Source of the DNA: Vicingaceae bacterium
GTDB lineage: Bacteria > Bacteroidota > Bacteroidia > Flavobacteriales_E > Vicingaceae
DNA: 33,160 nucleotides
Assembly: GCA_019429185.1 (NCBI GenBank)
Contig: JAHYJH010000021.1
Span: forward strand, 1 to 33,160
Reading direction: 5' to 3'
A program made the translations under genes and the position numbers. Positions 15,679 through 24,471 of this stretch are shown in pieces (the stretch's first letter is position 1; each line of letters starts with the position of its first letter). The notes beneath the pieces are model-generated. The model was not told the origin of the DNA. It worked only from the letters and a program-made list of their open reading frames with translations, and did no database searches.

Positions 15679-15762
15679 ATTAGAGTTCGGGGCTGTAAAA
15701 TCAAACAAGGAGGCATACCCCTTGTCAACACTATAAAATTTGATTTCACAGAAGTCTCTAAT
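15679..15762. repeat. 84-bp long inverted repeat between typA and hemA-hemC, MITE-like
   Basis: The ends pair as ATTAGAG (15679-15685) with CTCTAAT (15756-15762). Inside, CTGTAAAATCAAA (15693-15705) pairs with TTTGATTTCACAG (15739-15751) at 12 of 13 positions. A central ACAAGGAGG/CCCCTTGT hairpin has one bulge. One end lies in the typA stop codon. The end sequence (TTAGAG, CTGT, GAAATCAAAT) resembles the ends of the two MITE-like elements at 23.7 and 25.3 kb. It could serve as a typA terminator. Confidence 0.6.
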
Positions 15763-17522
15763 TAAATTTTTCTCATTCTCAAACTTAGAGGTGTAACTTC
15801 TAAATATTCATCTGCTTGGATAAATTCCATTGCCTCTTCTAATGAAAATTTAATTTTTGGAGCAATTTTAACTGCTTCATCTGTTCCAGATTTACGCATG
15901 TTAGTAAGTTGTTTTCCTTTTGTTAAATTTATTTCTAAATCATTGTCTCTTGTGTGTTCTCCAACTACTTGTCCTTTATAAATAACATCCCCTGGCTCAA
16001 TGAAAAACCGACCTCTATCTTGTAATCTATTTATTGCAAAAGCTGTTGAAGGACCAGCATCCATTGAAATTAAAGACCCTTTATTTCTTTCAGGAATTTC
16101 TCCTTTAAATGGACCAAATTCTCTAAATCGATGTGTCATAACTGCATTTCCTGCTGTAGCTGTTAACATATTATTTCTTAATCCTATCAAACCACGAGAT
16201 GGAATATCAAATTCTAAATGTTGCAAATCTCCTTTAGGTTCCATTACCAACATATCTCCTTTTCTTTGTGATACTAAGTCAATGGCTTTACTAGAAAATT
16301 CGGCAGGCACATCAATAACTAATGTTTCATAAGGCTCGTGCTTTTGACCATTAACTTCTTTAAAAAGAACTTGAGGTTTACCAACTTGCAATTCATAACC
16401 TTCTCTTCGCATGGTTTCTATTAAAACAGATAGATGCAAAACACCTCTTCCGAAAACAATAAATTTATCTTCCGAACCCGTTTCTTCAACACGCATCGCT
16501 AAGTTTTTTTCGAGTTCTAAATACAAACGATCTCTTAAATGCCTAGATGTAACAAATTTTCCTTCTTTTCCAAAAAATGGAGAATTGTTAATGGTAAACA
16601 ACATACTCATTGTTGGCTCATCAATAGAAATTCGAGTTAATTCTTCAGGATTGTTTAAATCTGTAATGGTATCACCAATTTCAAAATCTTCAATACCAAT
16701 AATGGCACAAATATCTCCACTTCTTGCTTTAGTTACTTTTACCTTTCCCATTCCCTCAAAAACAAACAATTCTTTAATCCGAATTTTCTTTTTGGCGCCT
16801 CCTTGCTTACAAATGGTGTAATCTTTATTTTCTTCTAAATCTCCTCTAAAAATCCTTCCGATTGCAATTCTCCCTACAAATTTTGAATAATCTAAGGATG
16901 TAATTTGCATTTGCGGTGTTCCTTCAACATAAGGAGCTTCTGGAATATTTTCTACGATAGCATCTAATAAAGGAATAATATTTTCTGTTGGTTTGTTATG
17001 ATCCGTACTCATCCATCCATTTTTAGCAGAACCAAAAATTGTTGGAAAATCTAACTGATCTTCAGTAGCATCTAAACTAAACATTAAGTCAAAAATAGAT
17101 TCTTGAACTAAATCTGGAGTACAATTTTCTTTATCAACCTTATTCACTACAACTATTGGTTTCAATCCTAATTCCAACGCTTTTCCTAACACAAATCGAG
17201 TTTGTGGCATAGCACCCTCAAAAGCATCAACCAACAATAAAACACCGTCAGCCATTTTCAATACACGTTCTACTTCTCCACCAAAATCAGCGTGACCAGG
17301 GGTGTCAATAACATTTATTTTCACACCATTGTAGCTTACACTCACGTTTTTAGCTAAAATAGTTATCCCTCTTTCTCTTTCCAAATCATTGCTGTCTAAC
17401 AATAATTCTGTTCGTTCCACTCGGTCATCAAACACCTTGCATTGGTCTATAATTTTATCAACTAAAGTGGTTTTTCCATGGTCAACGTGGGCTATAATAG
17501 CTATATTTCTTATCGATTGCAT
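15762..17522 (-). CDS. typA: Ribosome-associated GTPase TypA/BipA
   Basis: A translational GTPase that binds the ribosome and supports 50S assembly and stress or cold adaptation. G1 is AHVDHGKT at 11-18, G3 is DTPGH at 73-77 and G4 is NKVD at 127-130, followed by EF-G-like domains II, III and V and the TypA-specific C-terminus with [19 protein letters not shown]. Length of 586 is within family range. It has its own -7 box 18 nt before the ATG. A long inverted repeat starts in its stop codon. Confidence 0.97.
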   Translation of the reverse strand: MQSIRNIAIIAHVDHGKTTLVDKIIDQCKVFDDRVERTELLLDSNDLERERGITILAKNVSVSYNGVKINVIDTPGHADFGGEVERVLKMADGVLLLVDAFEGAMPQTRFVLGKALELGLKPIVVVNKVDKENCTPDLVQESIFDLMFSLDATEDQLDFPTIFGSAKNGWMSTDHNKPTENIIPLLDAIVENIPEAPYVEGTPQMQITSLDYSKFVGRIAIGRIFRGDLEENKDYTICKQGGAKKKIRIKELFVFEGMGKVKVTKARSGDICAIIGIEDFEIGDTITDLNNPEELTRISIDEPTMSMLFTINNSPFFGKEGKFVTSRHLRDRLYLELEKNLAMRVEETGSEDKFIVFGRGVLHLSVLIETMRREGYELQVGKPQVLFKEVNGQKHEPYETLVIDVPAEFSSKAIDLVSQRKGDMLVMEPKGDLQHLEFDIPSRGLIGLRNNMLTATAGNAVMTHRFREFGPFKGEIPERNKGSLISMDAGPSTAFAINRLQDRGRFFIEPGDVIYKGQVVGEHTRDNDLEINLTKGKQLTNMRKSGTDEAVKIAPKIKFSLEEAMEFIQADEYLEVTPLSLRMRKI

Positions 17523-17540
17523 ATTTTTTTTTTAAGGCTG

Positions 17541-17548
17541 CAAAAGTA
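17541..17548 (-). promoter_or_regulatory. -7 box (TACTTTTG) for typA
   Basis: The minus strand reads TACTTTTG followed by CAGCC, the same box as at the SRP RNA gene, 18 nt before the typA ATG. Confidence 0.6.
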
Positions 17549-17752
17549 GAATTGTTTTTTTGATTATCGGATTTTATTTAGCTTATTATTTGAAACCATA
17601 GGAGGTGCAATGATTTATCAAACTTTCATTAACAAAATGGCTTCCTATTTTAGCTTCCATTCTTGTTTTCTTAACGTAAGTATTTATGTTTATGAATAAG
17701 CATTTCTGCTGTGAATTATCTTTAATTTTACCGACTTAAATTTTCATAGAAA

Positions 17753-18703
17753 ATGAACAAGGAACTACGAATCATTTTTATGGGTACGCCCGATTTTGCT
17801 GTTGAATCACTAAAAATATTGGTCGAAAACAACTATAACATTGTTGGCGTTATTACTGCTCCCGATAAACCTGCCGGAAGAGGACAACAATTGTCCCAAT
17901 CGGCAGTTAAAATTTATGCCGAAAAACAATCCATTCCCCTGCTCCAACCCACTAATTTAAAAGATGCACATTTTTTAAATGAACTAAAAAGTTTAAATGC
18001 CAATTTACAAATTGTTGTTGCTTTTAGGATGTTGCCCGAAGTTGTTTGGAATATGCCCATTTTAGGTACGTTTAATTTACATGCTTCACTATTGCCGCAA
18101 TACAGAGGTGCTGCACCAATAAACTGGGCGATTATAAATGGCGAAAAAGAAACTGGTGTTACCACCTTTTTTCTGCAACACGAAATTGATACAGGAAACA
18201 TAATTTTACAAGAAAAAGTTAGTATAGGTGCTGATGAAACAGCAGGAGAATTACACGATAAATTAATGTTGTTGGGAGCAGAATTAGTGCTAAAAACAGT
18301 GCAACAAATTGAAACCAACACAACTAATCCAACACCTCAAAATACCAATCAGGAATTAAAATTAGCGTACAAAATTTTTAAACCTTTTTGTGAAATCAAT
18401 TGGAACAAACCCATCAATGAAATTCATAATCACATTAGAGGATTAAGTCCTTACCCAACCGCTTATACTTTTTTAAAACATAAAAAAACACACAAAGTAA
18501 TTAGTTGTAAAATATTCAAATCTAAACTATTAAAAGAAAATCATTCGCTAAAAACAAAAACACTTATTGCTACAAAAAATGAGTTAAAAGTAGCTGTTGA
18601 TGGAGGTTTTATTTCTATTTTAGAACTGCAACCCGAAGGTAAAAAAAGAATGAACATAACTGATTTCTTAAATGGAATTAATAGTGATGAGTGGGAAATT
18701 TAG
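17753..18703 (+). CDS. fmt: Methionyl-tRNA formyltransferase
   Basis: Formylates initiator Met-tRNA with 10-formyl-THF. The 316-residue length is standard. The catalytic triad is in place: N108 and H110 in NLHASLLPQYRGAAP and D146 in HEIDTGN, near Asn106, His108 and Asp144 of the E. coli enzyme. The C-terminal OB-fold domain for tRNA starts at about 205. It is alone on the plus strand between typA and GxxExxY, and no def gene is nearby. The ATG at 17753 gives the usual N-terminus (LRIIFMGTPDFAVESL). Confidence 0.97.
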   Translation: MNKELRIIFMGTPDFAVESLKILVENNYNIVGVITAPDKPAGRGQQLSQSAVKIYAEKQSIPLLQPTNLKDAHFLNELKSLNANLQIVVAFRMLPEVVWNMPILGTFNLHASLLPQYRGAAPINWAIINGEKETGVTTFFLQHEIDTGNIILQEKVSIGADETAGELHDKLMLLGAELVLKTVQQIETNTTNPTPQNTNQELKLAYKIFKPFCEINWNKPINEIHNHIRGLSPYPTAYTFLKHKKTHKVISCKIFKSKLLKENHSLKTKTLIATKNELKVAVDGGFISILELQPEGKKRMNITDFLNGINSDEWEI

Positions 18704-18739
18704 GGATGTTGAGTGTTGAATTTTAAATTAACTTTTATT

Positions 18740-18921
18740 TTTCTGCCACTGATTTCGCTTATTAACGCTGATTTTTTCGCTGATTGAACGAATTAAAATT
18801 TAAAACTAAATAAAAATAACAACAATAATTTCTGTGAAAGAAATCTGTGAAAATTTATGTAATCTGTGGCATAGAAAATAAGCTAATGATGTTTAGCACT
18901 AATCTTTCTGCCACTGATTTC
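18740..18921. repeat. Direct repeat framing the region before the GxxExxY gene
   Basis: TTTCTGCCACTGATTTC occurs at 18740-18756 and again at 18905-18921, and the DNA between has several related CTGTGAAA/TCTGTGG phrases. I recall such 'ctgccactgatttc' phrases beside GxxExxY genes in Bacteroidota. The second copy ends 17 nt before the GxxExxY ATG. Confidence 0.6.
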
Positions 18922-18938
18922 AGCTATAAAAGACTATT

Positions 18939-19346
18939 ATGGAAGAATCTACCTCGTTTTATACTAGCAGTGAAAAGTACCCTTTAAGTAAAGAAACCTA
19001 TAAAATTATAGGTTTAGCAATGGAAGTACATAAAGAAATAGGTAAAGGGTTTTTAGAAATTGTTTACAAAGATGCTTTAGAAATTGAGTTTAATGACAAT
19101 AACGTATCGTACGAAAGAGAAAAACCTTATGAAATTAACTATAAAGGTAGATTGTTAAAACGACAATATATAGCTGATTTTGTTGCTTTTAATCAAATTA
19201 TTTTAGAAATTAAAGATCAATCGGGAATTTATGATGAAGATATTAAGCAAACTATTAACTATTTAGCTTGCTCAAAGCTGCATATAGGTTTAATTATAAA
19301 CTTTGGAGAAGAATCACTAACCTTTAGAAGGGTTATTTTAACTTAA
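18939..19346 (+). CDS. GxxExxY family protein
   Basis: A 135-residue protein of the GxxExxY family, named for the motif seen here as GFLEIVY at residues 37-43. Other conserved parts are YKIIGLAMEVHKEIG, the acid-rich VAFNQIILEIKDQ and the ending INFGEESLTFRR. The family has been related to PD-(D/E)XK-like nuclease folds (the D...E.K pattern here is DFVAF with LEIKDQ), but its biological role is not established. Copies often occur in accessory DNA with repeated flanks, as here. Start ATG at 18939. Confidence 0.92.
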   Translation: MEESTSFYTSSEKYPLSKETYKIIGLAMEVHKEIGKGFLEIVYKDALEIEFNDNNVSYEREKPYEINYKGRLLKRQYIADFVAFNQIILEIKDQSGIYDEDIKQTINYLACSKLHIGLIINFGEESLTFRRVILT

Positions 19347-19384
19347 AATCCATAAATCAAATTATTAAAAAACACTTTAACATA

Positions 19385-20626
19385 TTGCTTTCCTTCATTA
19401 AATATTATAAACACCTGGAAAAACACATTGTGCAATTTATTGCTGCTGAATTTTTCTTGCAATTAATAAACAGTGCGTTTATGGCAATTATGCTTATTTA
19501 TATGGAGAAAGTGGGTTTTAAAGACCACGAAAGTGCCTCTTTTGTTTCTTTTCGGTTTTTAGGAGTATTGCTATTCGCTTTTCCATTGGGCTTGTTTATA
19601 AAAGGACGAAAATTAAAACCTATTTTTTATATTTCCTCTATTGCCACACCAACACTAGCTTTGATTATTATTTATGCCATTTCTATTCAGCAAAGAGAAT
19701 TGCTTTATGCAAGTTTGTTTTTGTGGGGAACAAGTTTTATAGGCATACAAATTTCCGCCATTCCTTATATTTTAAGAAATGCTAAAAAACAAACGCATAC
19801 CGAAGCCATTACGCTTAGTTATTCCACTTGGAGTTTAGCCAATATTTTTAGCGGAATAATCATTTTTGGATTAAAAAACCTGAATCCCGATTTATTTGAT
19901 GAAAAACTGATTTTACAAATTATTTGTAGCATTGGATTTATTGGTACTTTCTTTATATTCAGCATCAAACACACTGAAACCCTTCCTGTTTTAACTAATA
20001 AAAGAACGAATTTAAAAGAATTTGATTGGATAATCATTTTTAAAGCGTTAATTCCGACCATGATAATTGCTGTGGGAGCTGGATTAACGATTCCTTTTGT
20101 TGGTTTATTCTTTTATAAAATACACGGCTTAGATTCCGATCAATTTGCAATTATAAGTGCTTTTGCAACGCTCATCGTTTTTAGTATGGTGCTTTATGTT
20201 CCTATTATAAAAAATAAATTAGGTTATAAACTAGCTGTTCCTTTAACGCAAACCATTGCTATTGTTGCTCTAATTATATTGGCTTTTACCGAAATTATGC
20301 CTTTTAAATGGGCTGTTTACATTGCAATTGTTGCTTATGTTATTCGCCAACCATTAATGAATATGGCTGGACCTATGACTTCCGATATTGTTATGAAATA
20401 TGTAGGCGAACGCAATCAAGAAATGATGAGTGCATTAACCTCTGCCGTTTGGTCGGGAAGTTGGTTTATTAGTTCCGTAATTTTTCAGGTACTTCGTCAG
20501 TTTGGACTTCGTTATGTGTATGTATTTTTAATTACTGCAGCACTTTATTTTTTAGGTGTGTTGATGTATTACTTGCTCATTTTAGATTACGAGAAAAAAA
20601 TAAATCAAGGATTAATTGATGAATAA
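19385..20626 (+). CDS. Major-facilitator-like membrane transporter
   Basis: A 413-residue integral membrane protein with about twelve hydrophobic segments in the pattern of the major facilitator superfamily. The first helix ends with AFMAIMLIYMEKVGF, and a Gly/Pro-rich loop and charged KGRK follow the second. No substrate-specific motif was recognised. The likely start is TTG at 19385, because the first in-frame ATG lies after part of the first helix; no good SD site was seen. The stop overlaps a 14-codon ORF (MNKLIFIILAFLNF) that leads to the propeller lipoprotein, with 36 nt between stop and the next proposed start. Confidence 0.8.
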   Translation: MLSFIKYYKHLEKHIVQFIAAEFFLQLINSAFMAIMLIYMEKVGFKDHESASFVSFRFLGVLLFAFPLGLFIKGRKLKPIFYISSIATPTLALIIIYAISIQQRELLYASLFLWGTSFIGIQISAIPYILRNAKKQTHTEAITLSYSTWSLANIFSGIIIFGLKNLNPDLFDEKLILQIICSIGFIGTFFIFSIKHTETLPVLTNKRTNLKEFDWIIIFKALIPTMIIAVGAGLTIPFVGLFFYKIHGLDSDQFAIISAFATLIVFSMVLYVPIIKNKLGYKLAVPLTQTIAIVALIILAFTEIMPFKWAVYIAIVAYVIRQPLMNMAGPMTSDIVMKYVGERNQEMMSALTSAVWSGSWFISSVIFQVLRQFGLRYVYVFLITAALYFLGVLMYYLLILDYEKKINQGLIDE

Positions 20627-20662
20627 ATTAATTTTTATTATTTTAGCATTTTTAAATTTCTG

Positions 20663-21670
20663 ATTACGAAAAGAATAACAACATATTGCTTTTTACTGTT
20701 TTTCGTTTTTTTTGTTGCTTGCAATAAAAAAGCAAATAAAATTGAACCGACAATAGTAGCACCTACTCCTACTCCTTCCACATTTGCTCAGATTTTTAAC
20801 AACTCTAACAGTGGTTTGCCCGATAATTTTGTAAACGACATTGAAATTATTGGGTCAATTAAAAAAATAGCAACAAACAACGGACTTGCTTTTTTTGATG
20901 GACAAAATTGGACGGTGTTAAACACTTCCAACTCAAATTTACCCAGTAATATTATTCACTGTGTAAAAACAAATGGCACAACCACTTGGATAGCAACCGA
21001 TAACGGACTTGTTAATTTTAACGGAACAACAATAACTGTTTATACAAGTTTAAATTCACCATTGCCCAACAATCGTATTAGAAGTTTAGAATTAGATGCT
21101 AACAGCAAACTTTGGATAGGTACTTTTAGTGGTGGCGGATTAGCAAGTTTTGATGGTGTGAATTGGCAAGTTTTTACGCCTGCTAATTCCAATTTGCCAA
21201 ATAATTCCATTTCAGTAATAAAAAAAGATACCAACGGAAAACTTTGGTTAGGAACTGCTTCGGGTTTTTCTGTTTTTGATGGCGTTACCTTTACTAATTT
21301 TAATCCCAGCAATTCTTCGCTTCCAAGTCCTAATGTGTTTTCAATTGTGCACGATGCTAACAATGTTGCTTGGATAGGAACAAATGGAGGTTTAACTCGG
21401 TTTGATGGTGTTAATTGGCAAAGCTTTACAATGCAAAACTCAGGATTGCCATTAGATTTAGTACGCACTGTAGCTTTAAAAAACAACAATGAACTTTATG
21501 TTGGTATGGCCGGGCAAGGATTGGCTTTTTTCAATTACAGCACTTCTACTTGGGTGCATTATAATACAAACAACTCCAATATCCCAAATAACTTTGTGAA
21601 TAACATCAACATTGATAATAATAATGTTGTTTGGGTTGCAACTGAGAATGGTGTTGCTCTAAAAGAGTAA
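20663..21670 (+). CDS. Propeller-repeat lipoprotein with non-ATG start
   Basis: The frame gives ITKRITTYCFLLFFVFFVAC from an ATT at 20663: a classic lipoprotein signal with the acceptor Cys at position 20, then a Pro/Thr-rich spacer. The body has six or seven two-component-regulator-propeller-like repeats of about 41 residues (WIATDNGLVNFNG, LWIGTFSGGGLASFDG, LWLGTASGFSVFDG, AWIGTNGGLTRFDG, VWVATENGVAL). Such repeats form a beta-propeller, and this one is free-standing, without the kinase or DNA-binding modules that repeats often precede. No ATG or GTG exists between the signal peptide and the previous gene in this frame; CTG at 20660 and TTG at 20816 are other starts, but the latter omits the signal. 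A TGA of the small upstream ORF overlaps the ATT. Ligand unknown. Confidence 0.75.
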   Translation: MTKRITTYCFLLFFVFFVACNKKANKIEPTIVAPTPTPSTFAQIFNNSNSGLPDNFVNDIEIIGSIKKIATNNGLAFFDGQNWTVLNTSNSNLPSNIIHCVKTNGTTTWIATDNGLVNFNGTTITVYTSLNSPLPNNRIRSLELDANSKLWIGTFSGGGLASFDGVNWQVFTPANSNLPNNSISVIKKDTNGKLWLGTASGFSVFDGVTFTNFNPSNSSLPSPNVFSIVHDANNVAWIGTNGGLTRFDGVNWQSFTMQNSGLPLDLVRTVALKNNNELYVGMAGQGLAFFNYSTSTWVHYNTNNSNIPNNFVNNINIDNNNVVWVATENGVALKE

Positions 21671-21677
21671 AATGGAA

Positions 21678-22535
21678 TTATAAAAACGATTCTTTTACTG
21701 ATTGGTTAAGTTTATCCAATATTTTTTTTATTGTTTCACAAGTATAAGTTCTTGAACGATACGTTTCAACCCATTTTATTCCTGCTATTGAATTTGTTAA
21801 AAAAAGTTCATCTGCCTGAAGCAACATACTTGCAGTAATCATTCCTTCTATAACATTGATGTTCATTTCGTGAGCAATTTCTATAATTTGACTTCTTGTA
21901 ATCCCTTCAGTACAACCTTCTTCAATGGCAGGTGTGTAAAGTGTATTGTTCTTATATAAAAACACATTAGAACTTATTGCTTCTACAATTCTATTGTGTT
22001 GATTAACCATTAAACAATCATCTAATTGGTGTTCTGTTTTATAAATACCAGTAATGATGTTTGGTATTTTGTTGGTAGTTTTTATTTGAGATAAGGGGGT
22101 GTTAAATAATATTATTCCATTATAGATATCTATTTTCAATCCTTTTGTATTTAGTTCAAACAGGTTATTTGAAATTGAAGTAACTTCAATAACAAAGGAT
22201 TTTGTATCATTTTTAGGTGTATAAAGTCCTTCTCCCACTCTAAAAACAGTAATTCTTACTCTTCCTCCTTTTTTGATATTATTTTTATCAATAAGATGAA
22301 TAATTTGTTCTTTGAGTTTTTCAAATGTCATCGGAATGTTTTTCATTCTAAGAATGTCCATTCCTTTTTTTAATCTTTCGAAATGATTGTCAAGAAAAAT
22401 AGGTTTTCCATTTATTACTCTAATTGTTTCAAAAACAGCATCTCCAAATTTGAACGCTCTGTTGTTTATGGAGAAAATTTTTTCATCTTCTTCATAAAGA
22501 AAACCATCTAAATTAATATATTTTTTTGAACTCAA
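21678..22535 (-). CDS. Aminotransferase class IV (PabC/IlvE-like)
   Basis: A PLP enzyme of fold type IV, 285 residues. The N-terminal INNRAFKFGDAVFETIRV is typical, the PLP-binding Lys is K152 in SQIKTTNK, and the phosphate-site loop is EAISSNVFLYKNN with EGCTEGITRSQI. Class IV includes branched-chain aminotransferases, D-amino acid aminotransferases and 4-amino-4-deoxychorismate lyase; length and style fit PabC or a related lyase, but this cannot be decided here. The start is a TTG at 22535 that overlaps the phosphatase stop as TTGA, indicating translational coupling. Confidence 0.88.
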   Translation of the reverse strand: MSSKKYINLDGFLYEEDEKIFSINNRAFKFGDAVFETIRVINGKPIFLDNHFERLKKGMDILRMKNIPMTFEKLKEQIIHLIDKNNIKKGGRVRITVFRVGEGLYTPKNDTKSFVIEVTSISNNLFELNTKGLKIDIYNGIILFNTPLSQIKTTNKIPNIITGIYKTEHQLDDCLMVNQHNRIVEAISSNVFLYKNNTLYTPAIEEGCTEGITRSQIIEIAHEMNINVIEGMITASMLLQADELFLTNSIAGIKWVETYRSRTYTCETIKKILDKLNQSVKESFL

Positions 22536-23014
22536 ATTAGGTTGTTTTTTAATTGCATAAGATTGGAATTAGACTCTATTTTTATTCCCCTCATTCCTAC
22601 ATTTTTTGCAGCTTCAACATCTCTTTCACTATCTCCAATAAAAAAAGAAAGCGATTTATCGATAGAAAATCGTGCAATGGATTTTTCTAATAATAATGAT
22701 TTTGGTTTTCTGCAAATGCAATTTTCATTTTCGGAGTGGTGTGGACAATAATAAATTGATAAAATATCTATTCCAACTTGTTTCAATTTGGTTAACATAA
22801 ACTCGTGTACGAGATTCACGTCCTTATGGTTATATATTCCTTTGGAAATTCCACCTTGATTTGTAATTACAATGAATTCATATCCTTTATTTTGAGCAAT
22901 TTTCAAAAAATCAAAAACTCCTTCATTTATCTCAAAATCAGTTATTTTAAAGGTATATGCTCCTCGTTCTTTATTGATAACACCATCTCTGTCTAAAAAA
23001 ATTACTTTACGCAT
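22532..23014 (-). CDS. gmhB: HAD-IIIA phosphatase, GmhB-like
   Basis: A 160-residue HAD phosphatase with DRDGV (nucleophile D8 and D10), motif II TNQGG and motif IV GDSERDVEAAKN. A zinc-binding insertion CPHHSENENCIC (C90, H92, C99, C101) is diagnostic of D,D-heptose 1,7-bisphosphate phosphatase (GmhB) and its close relatives. It would act on heptose bisphosphate in LPS core precursor synthesis, or on a related histidinol-type phosphate; no other heptose genes are in view. It follows the rhomboid gene by 17 nt and overlaps the aminotransferase. Confidence 0.85.
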   Translation of the reverse strand: MRKVIFLDRDGVINKERGAYTFKITDFEINEGVFDFLKIAQNKGYEFIVITNQGGISKGIYNHKDVNLVHEFMLTKLKQVGIDILSIYYCPHHSENENCICRKPKSLLLEKSIARFSIDKSLSFFIGDSERDVEAAKNVGMRGIKIESNSNLMQLKNNLI

Positions 23015-23031
23015 AAATTTAGTTTATGAGG

Positions 23032-23664
23032 TTAAAAATTTAATGCATTCATTAATTGAGCAACGAAATTCATAAAAGCTCCAGGCACAAAAATAAGCGT
23101 AAATAAAAACCCAAAAACCGCTCCCCAAGTGTGGGCATCATGAGCTACATTGTCGTTACTTTTTTTATCCATGTAAATTTCATAGGCTAAATAAAGAACT
23201 CCAAACAATAATGGATTAATAGTAAAAGGCAAAAAGATAATCCCTATTCCTCCTGAAAAAGGCATGAATGCTATAGCAGCAAACAATACTGCTGAAACAG
23301 CTCCAGAGGCTCCAACAGCATTATATGCATAATTATCTTTGTACCTAACCAAAGAAGGCAATGAAGCCACCGCTATTCCTCCAACATAAATAAACAAATA
23401 ATAAGCAATACCTAATGCACCTAATTCATTGATTAAAATGGATTCTACTATATTTCCAAAGCTATATAGTACATACATATTAAAAATCAGGTGAAAAATA
23501 TTTTGTTTATCATGTATAAACGCATGTGTAAACAAACGATACCATTCTTTGTTATGGATTACTTGATAGGGATTAAAAAGTAGTTTTAGATATAATTCAT
23601 TATTACTATTTGCAATGAAAGTAATAATTGCGGTAATAACTATAATTAAAATGGTTATGCTCAT
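23032..23664 (-). CDS. Rhomboid family intramembrane serine protease
   Basis: A 210-residue six-helix membrane protein. The active-site pieces are N62 in HLIFNMYVLYSFG, the nucleophile S120 in NAVGASGAVSAV and H178 in AHDAHTWGAVFGF. The short N-terminus goes directly into the first helix (ITILIIVITAIITFI). Substrates are unknown. It heads the rhomboid - phosphatase - aminotransferase run. A MITE-like element begins 40 nt upstream. Confidence 0.92.
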   Translation of the reverse strand: MSITILIIVITAIITFIANSNNELYLKLLFNPYQVIHNKEWYRLFTHAFIHDKQNIFHLIFNMYVLYSFGNIVESILINELGALGIAYYLFIYVGGIAVASLPSLVRYKDNYAYNAVGASGAVSAVLFAAIAFMPFSGGIGIIFLPFTINPLLFGVLYLAYEIYMDKKSNDNVAHDAHTWGAVFGFLFTLIFVPGAFMNFVAQLMNALNF

Positions 23665-23703
23665 GTATTATTTTTTTTTGATTGATGTAACTTGCTATTT
23701 AAT

Positions 23704-23979
23704 TAGAGTCTGTCTTTAAAGCCCAACTTATTCAGCATATTTATTGTTTTTCTAAGGTTTTCATGAGCTCGCTTTGCTCGGTTCTTCGTTATTCTCGTTT
23801 TAAAAACCAGTCATTTACAAAAGTAAAACTGGCTTCGCCTTCTTCCTCCTTGCAAGGCATAGTCAAAGAAATCTTTGCCTCTGCCCTTGCTTCGTTCGTC
23901 AGTTCCTGATTTTCAAAACTTCGAATGCCTCGAATTTGAACTTTAAAGTTCAGCCTCTCGACTTTACAGACAGACTCTA
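23704..23979. mobile_element. MITE-like element 1 (about 276 bp)
   Basis: Ends are terminal inverted repeats: TAGAGTCTGTCTTTAAAG (23704-23721) against CTTTACAGACAGACTCTA (23962-23979), 17 of 18 matching. No transposase is encoded. Flanks are TAAT/TTAATTA-rich, and the target duplication is unclear. The interior has coding-like GC-richer patches (GAGCTCGCTTTGCTCGG) and a 14-bp palindrome GAACTTTAAAGTTC near the right end. The end sequence shares GTCTGT with element 2. Confidence 0.75.
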
Positions 23980-23992
23980 TTTAATTACAAAT

Positions 23993-24439
23993 TTATTCGC
24001 AAAGGCAATCAAGTTTAATTCCTTCGAAAGAAATATTTACCAGTGTTGCAATGTCTTCTTTTTCTTCTACAGTAGATAATCGTCTTGGTTCGCACGTTTC
24101 TATTAAAAGGATAACTTCTCTTCCATCTGCTAATTTTCCTTCTATTTGGTATTCAGGGCAAGGCTCTCTTGTTGTTGAACTTTCCGAAAAATTTACTTTA
24201 GCTTTTTGGAAAAAAGTTTTATCGAAATCTTCAAGCGTAATGTTGTTACACTCAAGTGTACAAGTTATGTATTTATTCGTTACAACCAATGCTGTTTTTT
24301 CAATAAATTCTAACACTCTTCCTTCGGGAAGCCAAGAAGAACGAGCATCATCACCCGAATAAAAGATTGCCCAAACCATTACACAGCCAAGTCCAAAACC
24401 TATGAGGTAAAATTTTAATCTATTTATAAACTTGTCCAT
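23993..24439 (-). CDS. Conserved hypothetical membrane-anchored protein
   Basis: A 148-residue protein with a single N-terminal membrane helix (FYLIGFGLGCVMVWAIF) after a short basic stretch, then a soluble domain starting WLPEGRVLEFIEKTAL. It has several Cys (TCTLECNN, REPCPEY, ETCEPRR, LDCLC). The N-terminal pattern, a basic stretch, a helix and then R-V-L after Pro, reminds me of DUF4258-type proteins of flavobacteria, but the match is from memory and not firm. It lies between MITE-like element 1 (13 nt from its stop) and the broken zeta-like gene. Confidence 0.7.
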   Translation of the reverse strand: MDKFINRLKFYLIGFGLGCVMVWAIFYSGDDARSSWLPEGRVLEFIEKTALVVTNKYITCTLECNNITLEDFDKTFFQKAKVNFSESSTTREPCPEYQIEGKLADGREVILLIETCEPRRLSTVEEKEDIATLVNISFEGIKLDCLCE

Positions 24440-24471
24440 GTTTTTTTTAATTGAAAATTGATTATTATATC

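Noticed and set aside
15679-15762. Riboswitch for the heme operon
   Set aside because: No known riboswitch core was recognised, and the likely hemA-hemC promoter lies downstream of it, so it would not be in the main heme transcript.
23760-23960. Possible tRNA-like or coding patches in the GC-richer interior of MITE-like element 1
   Set aside because: No T-loop consensus or cloverleaf was found, and no open frame continues.
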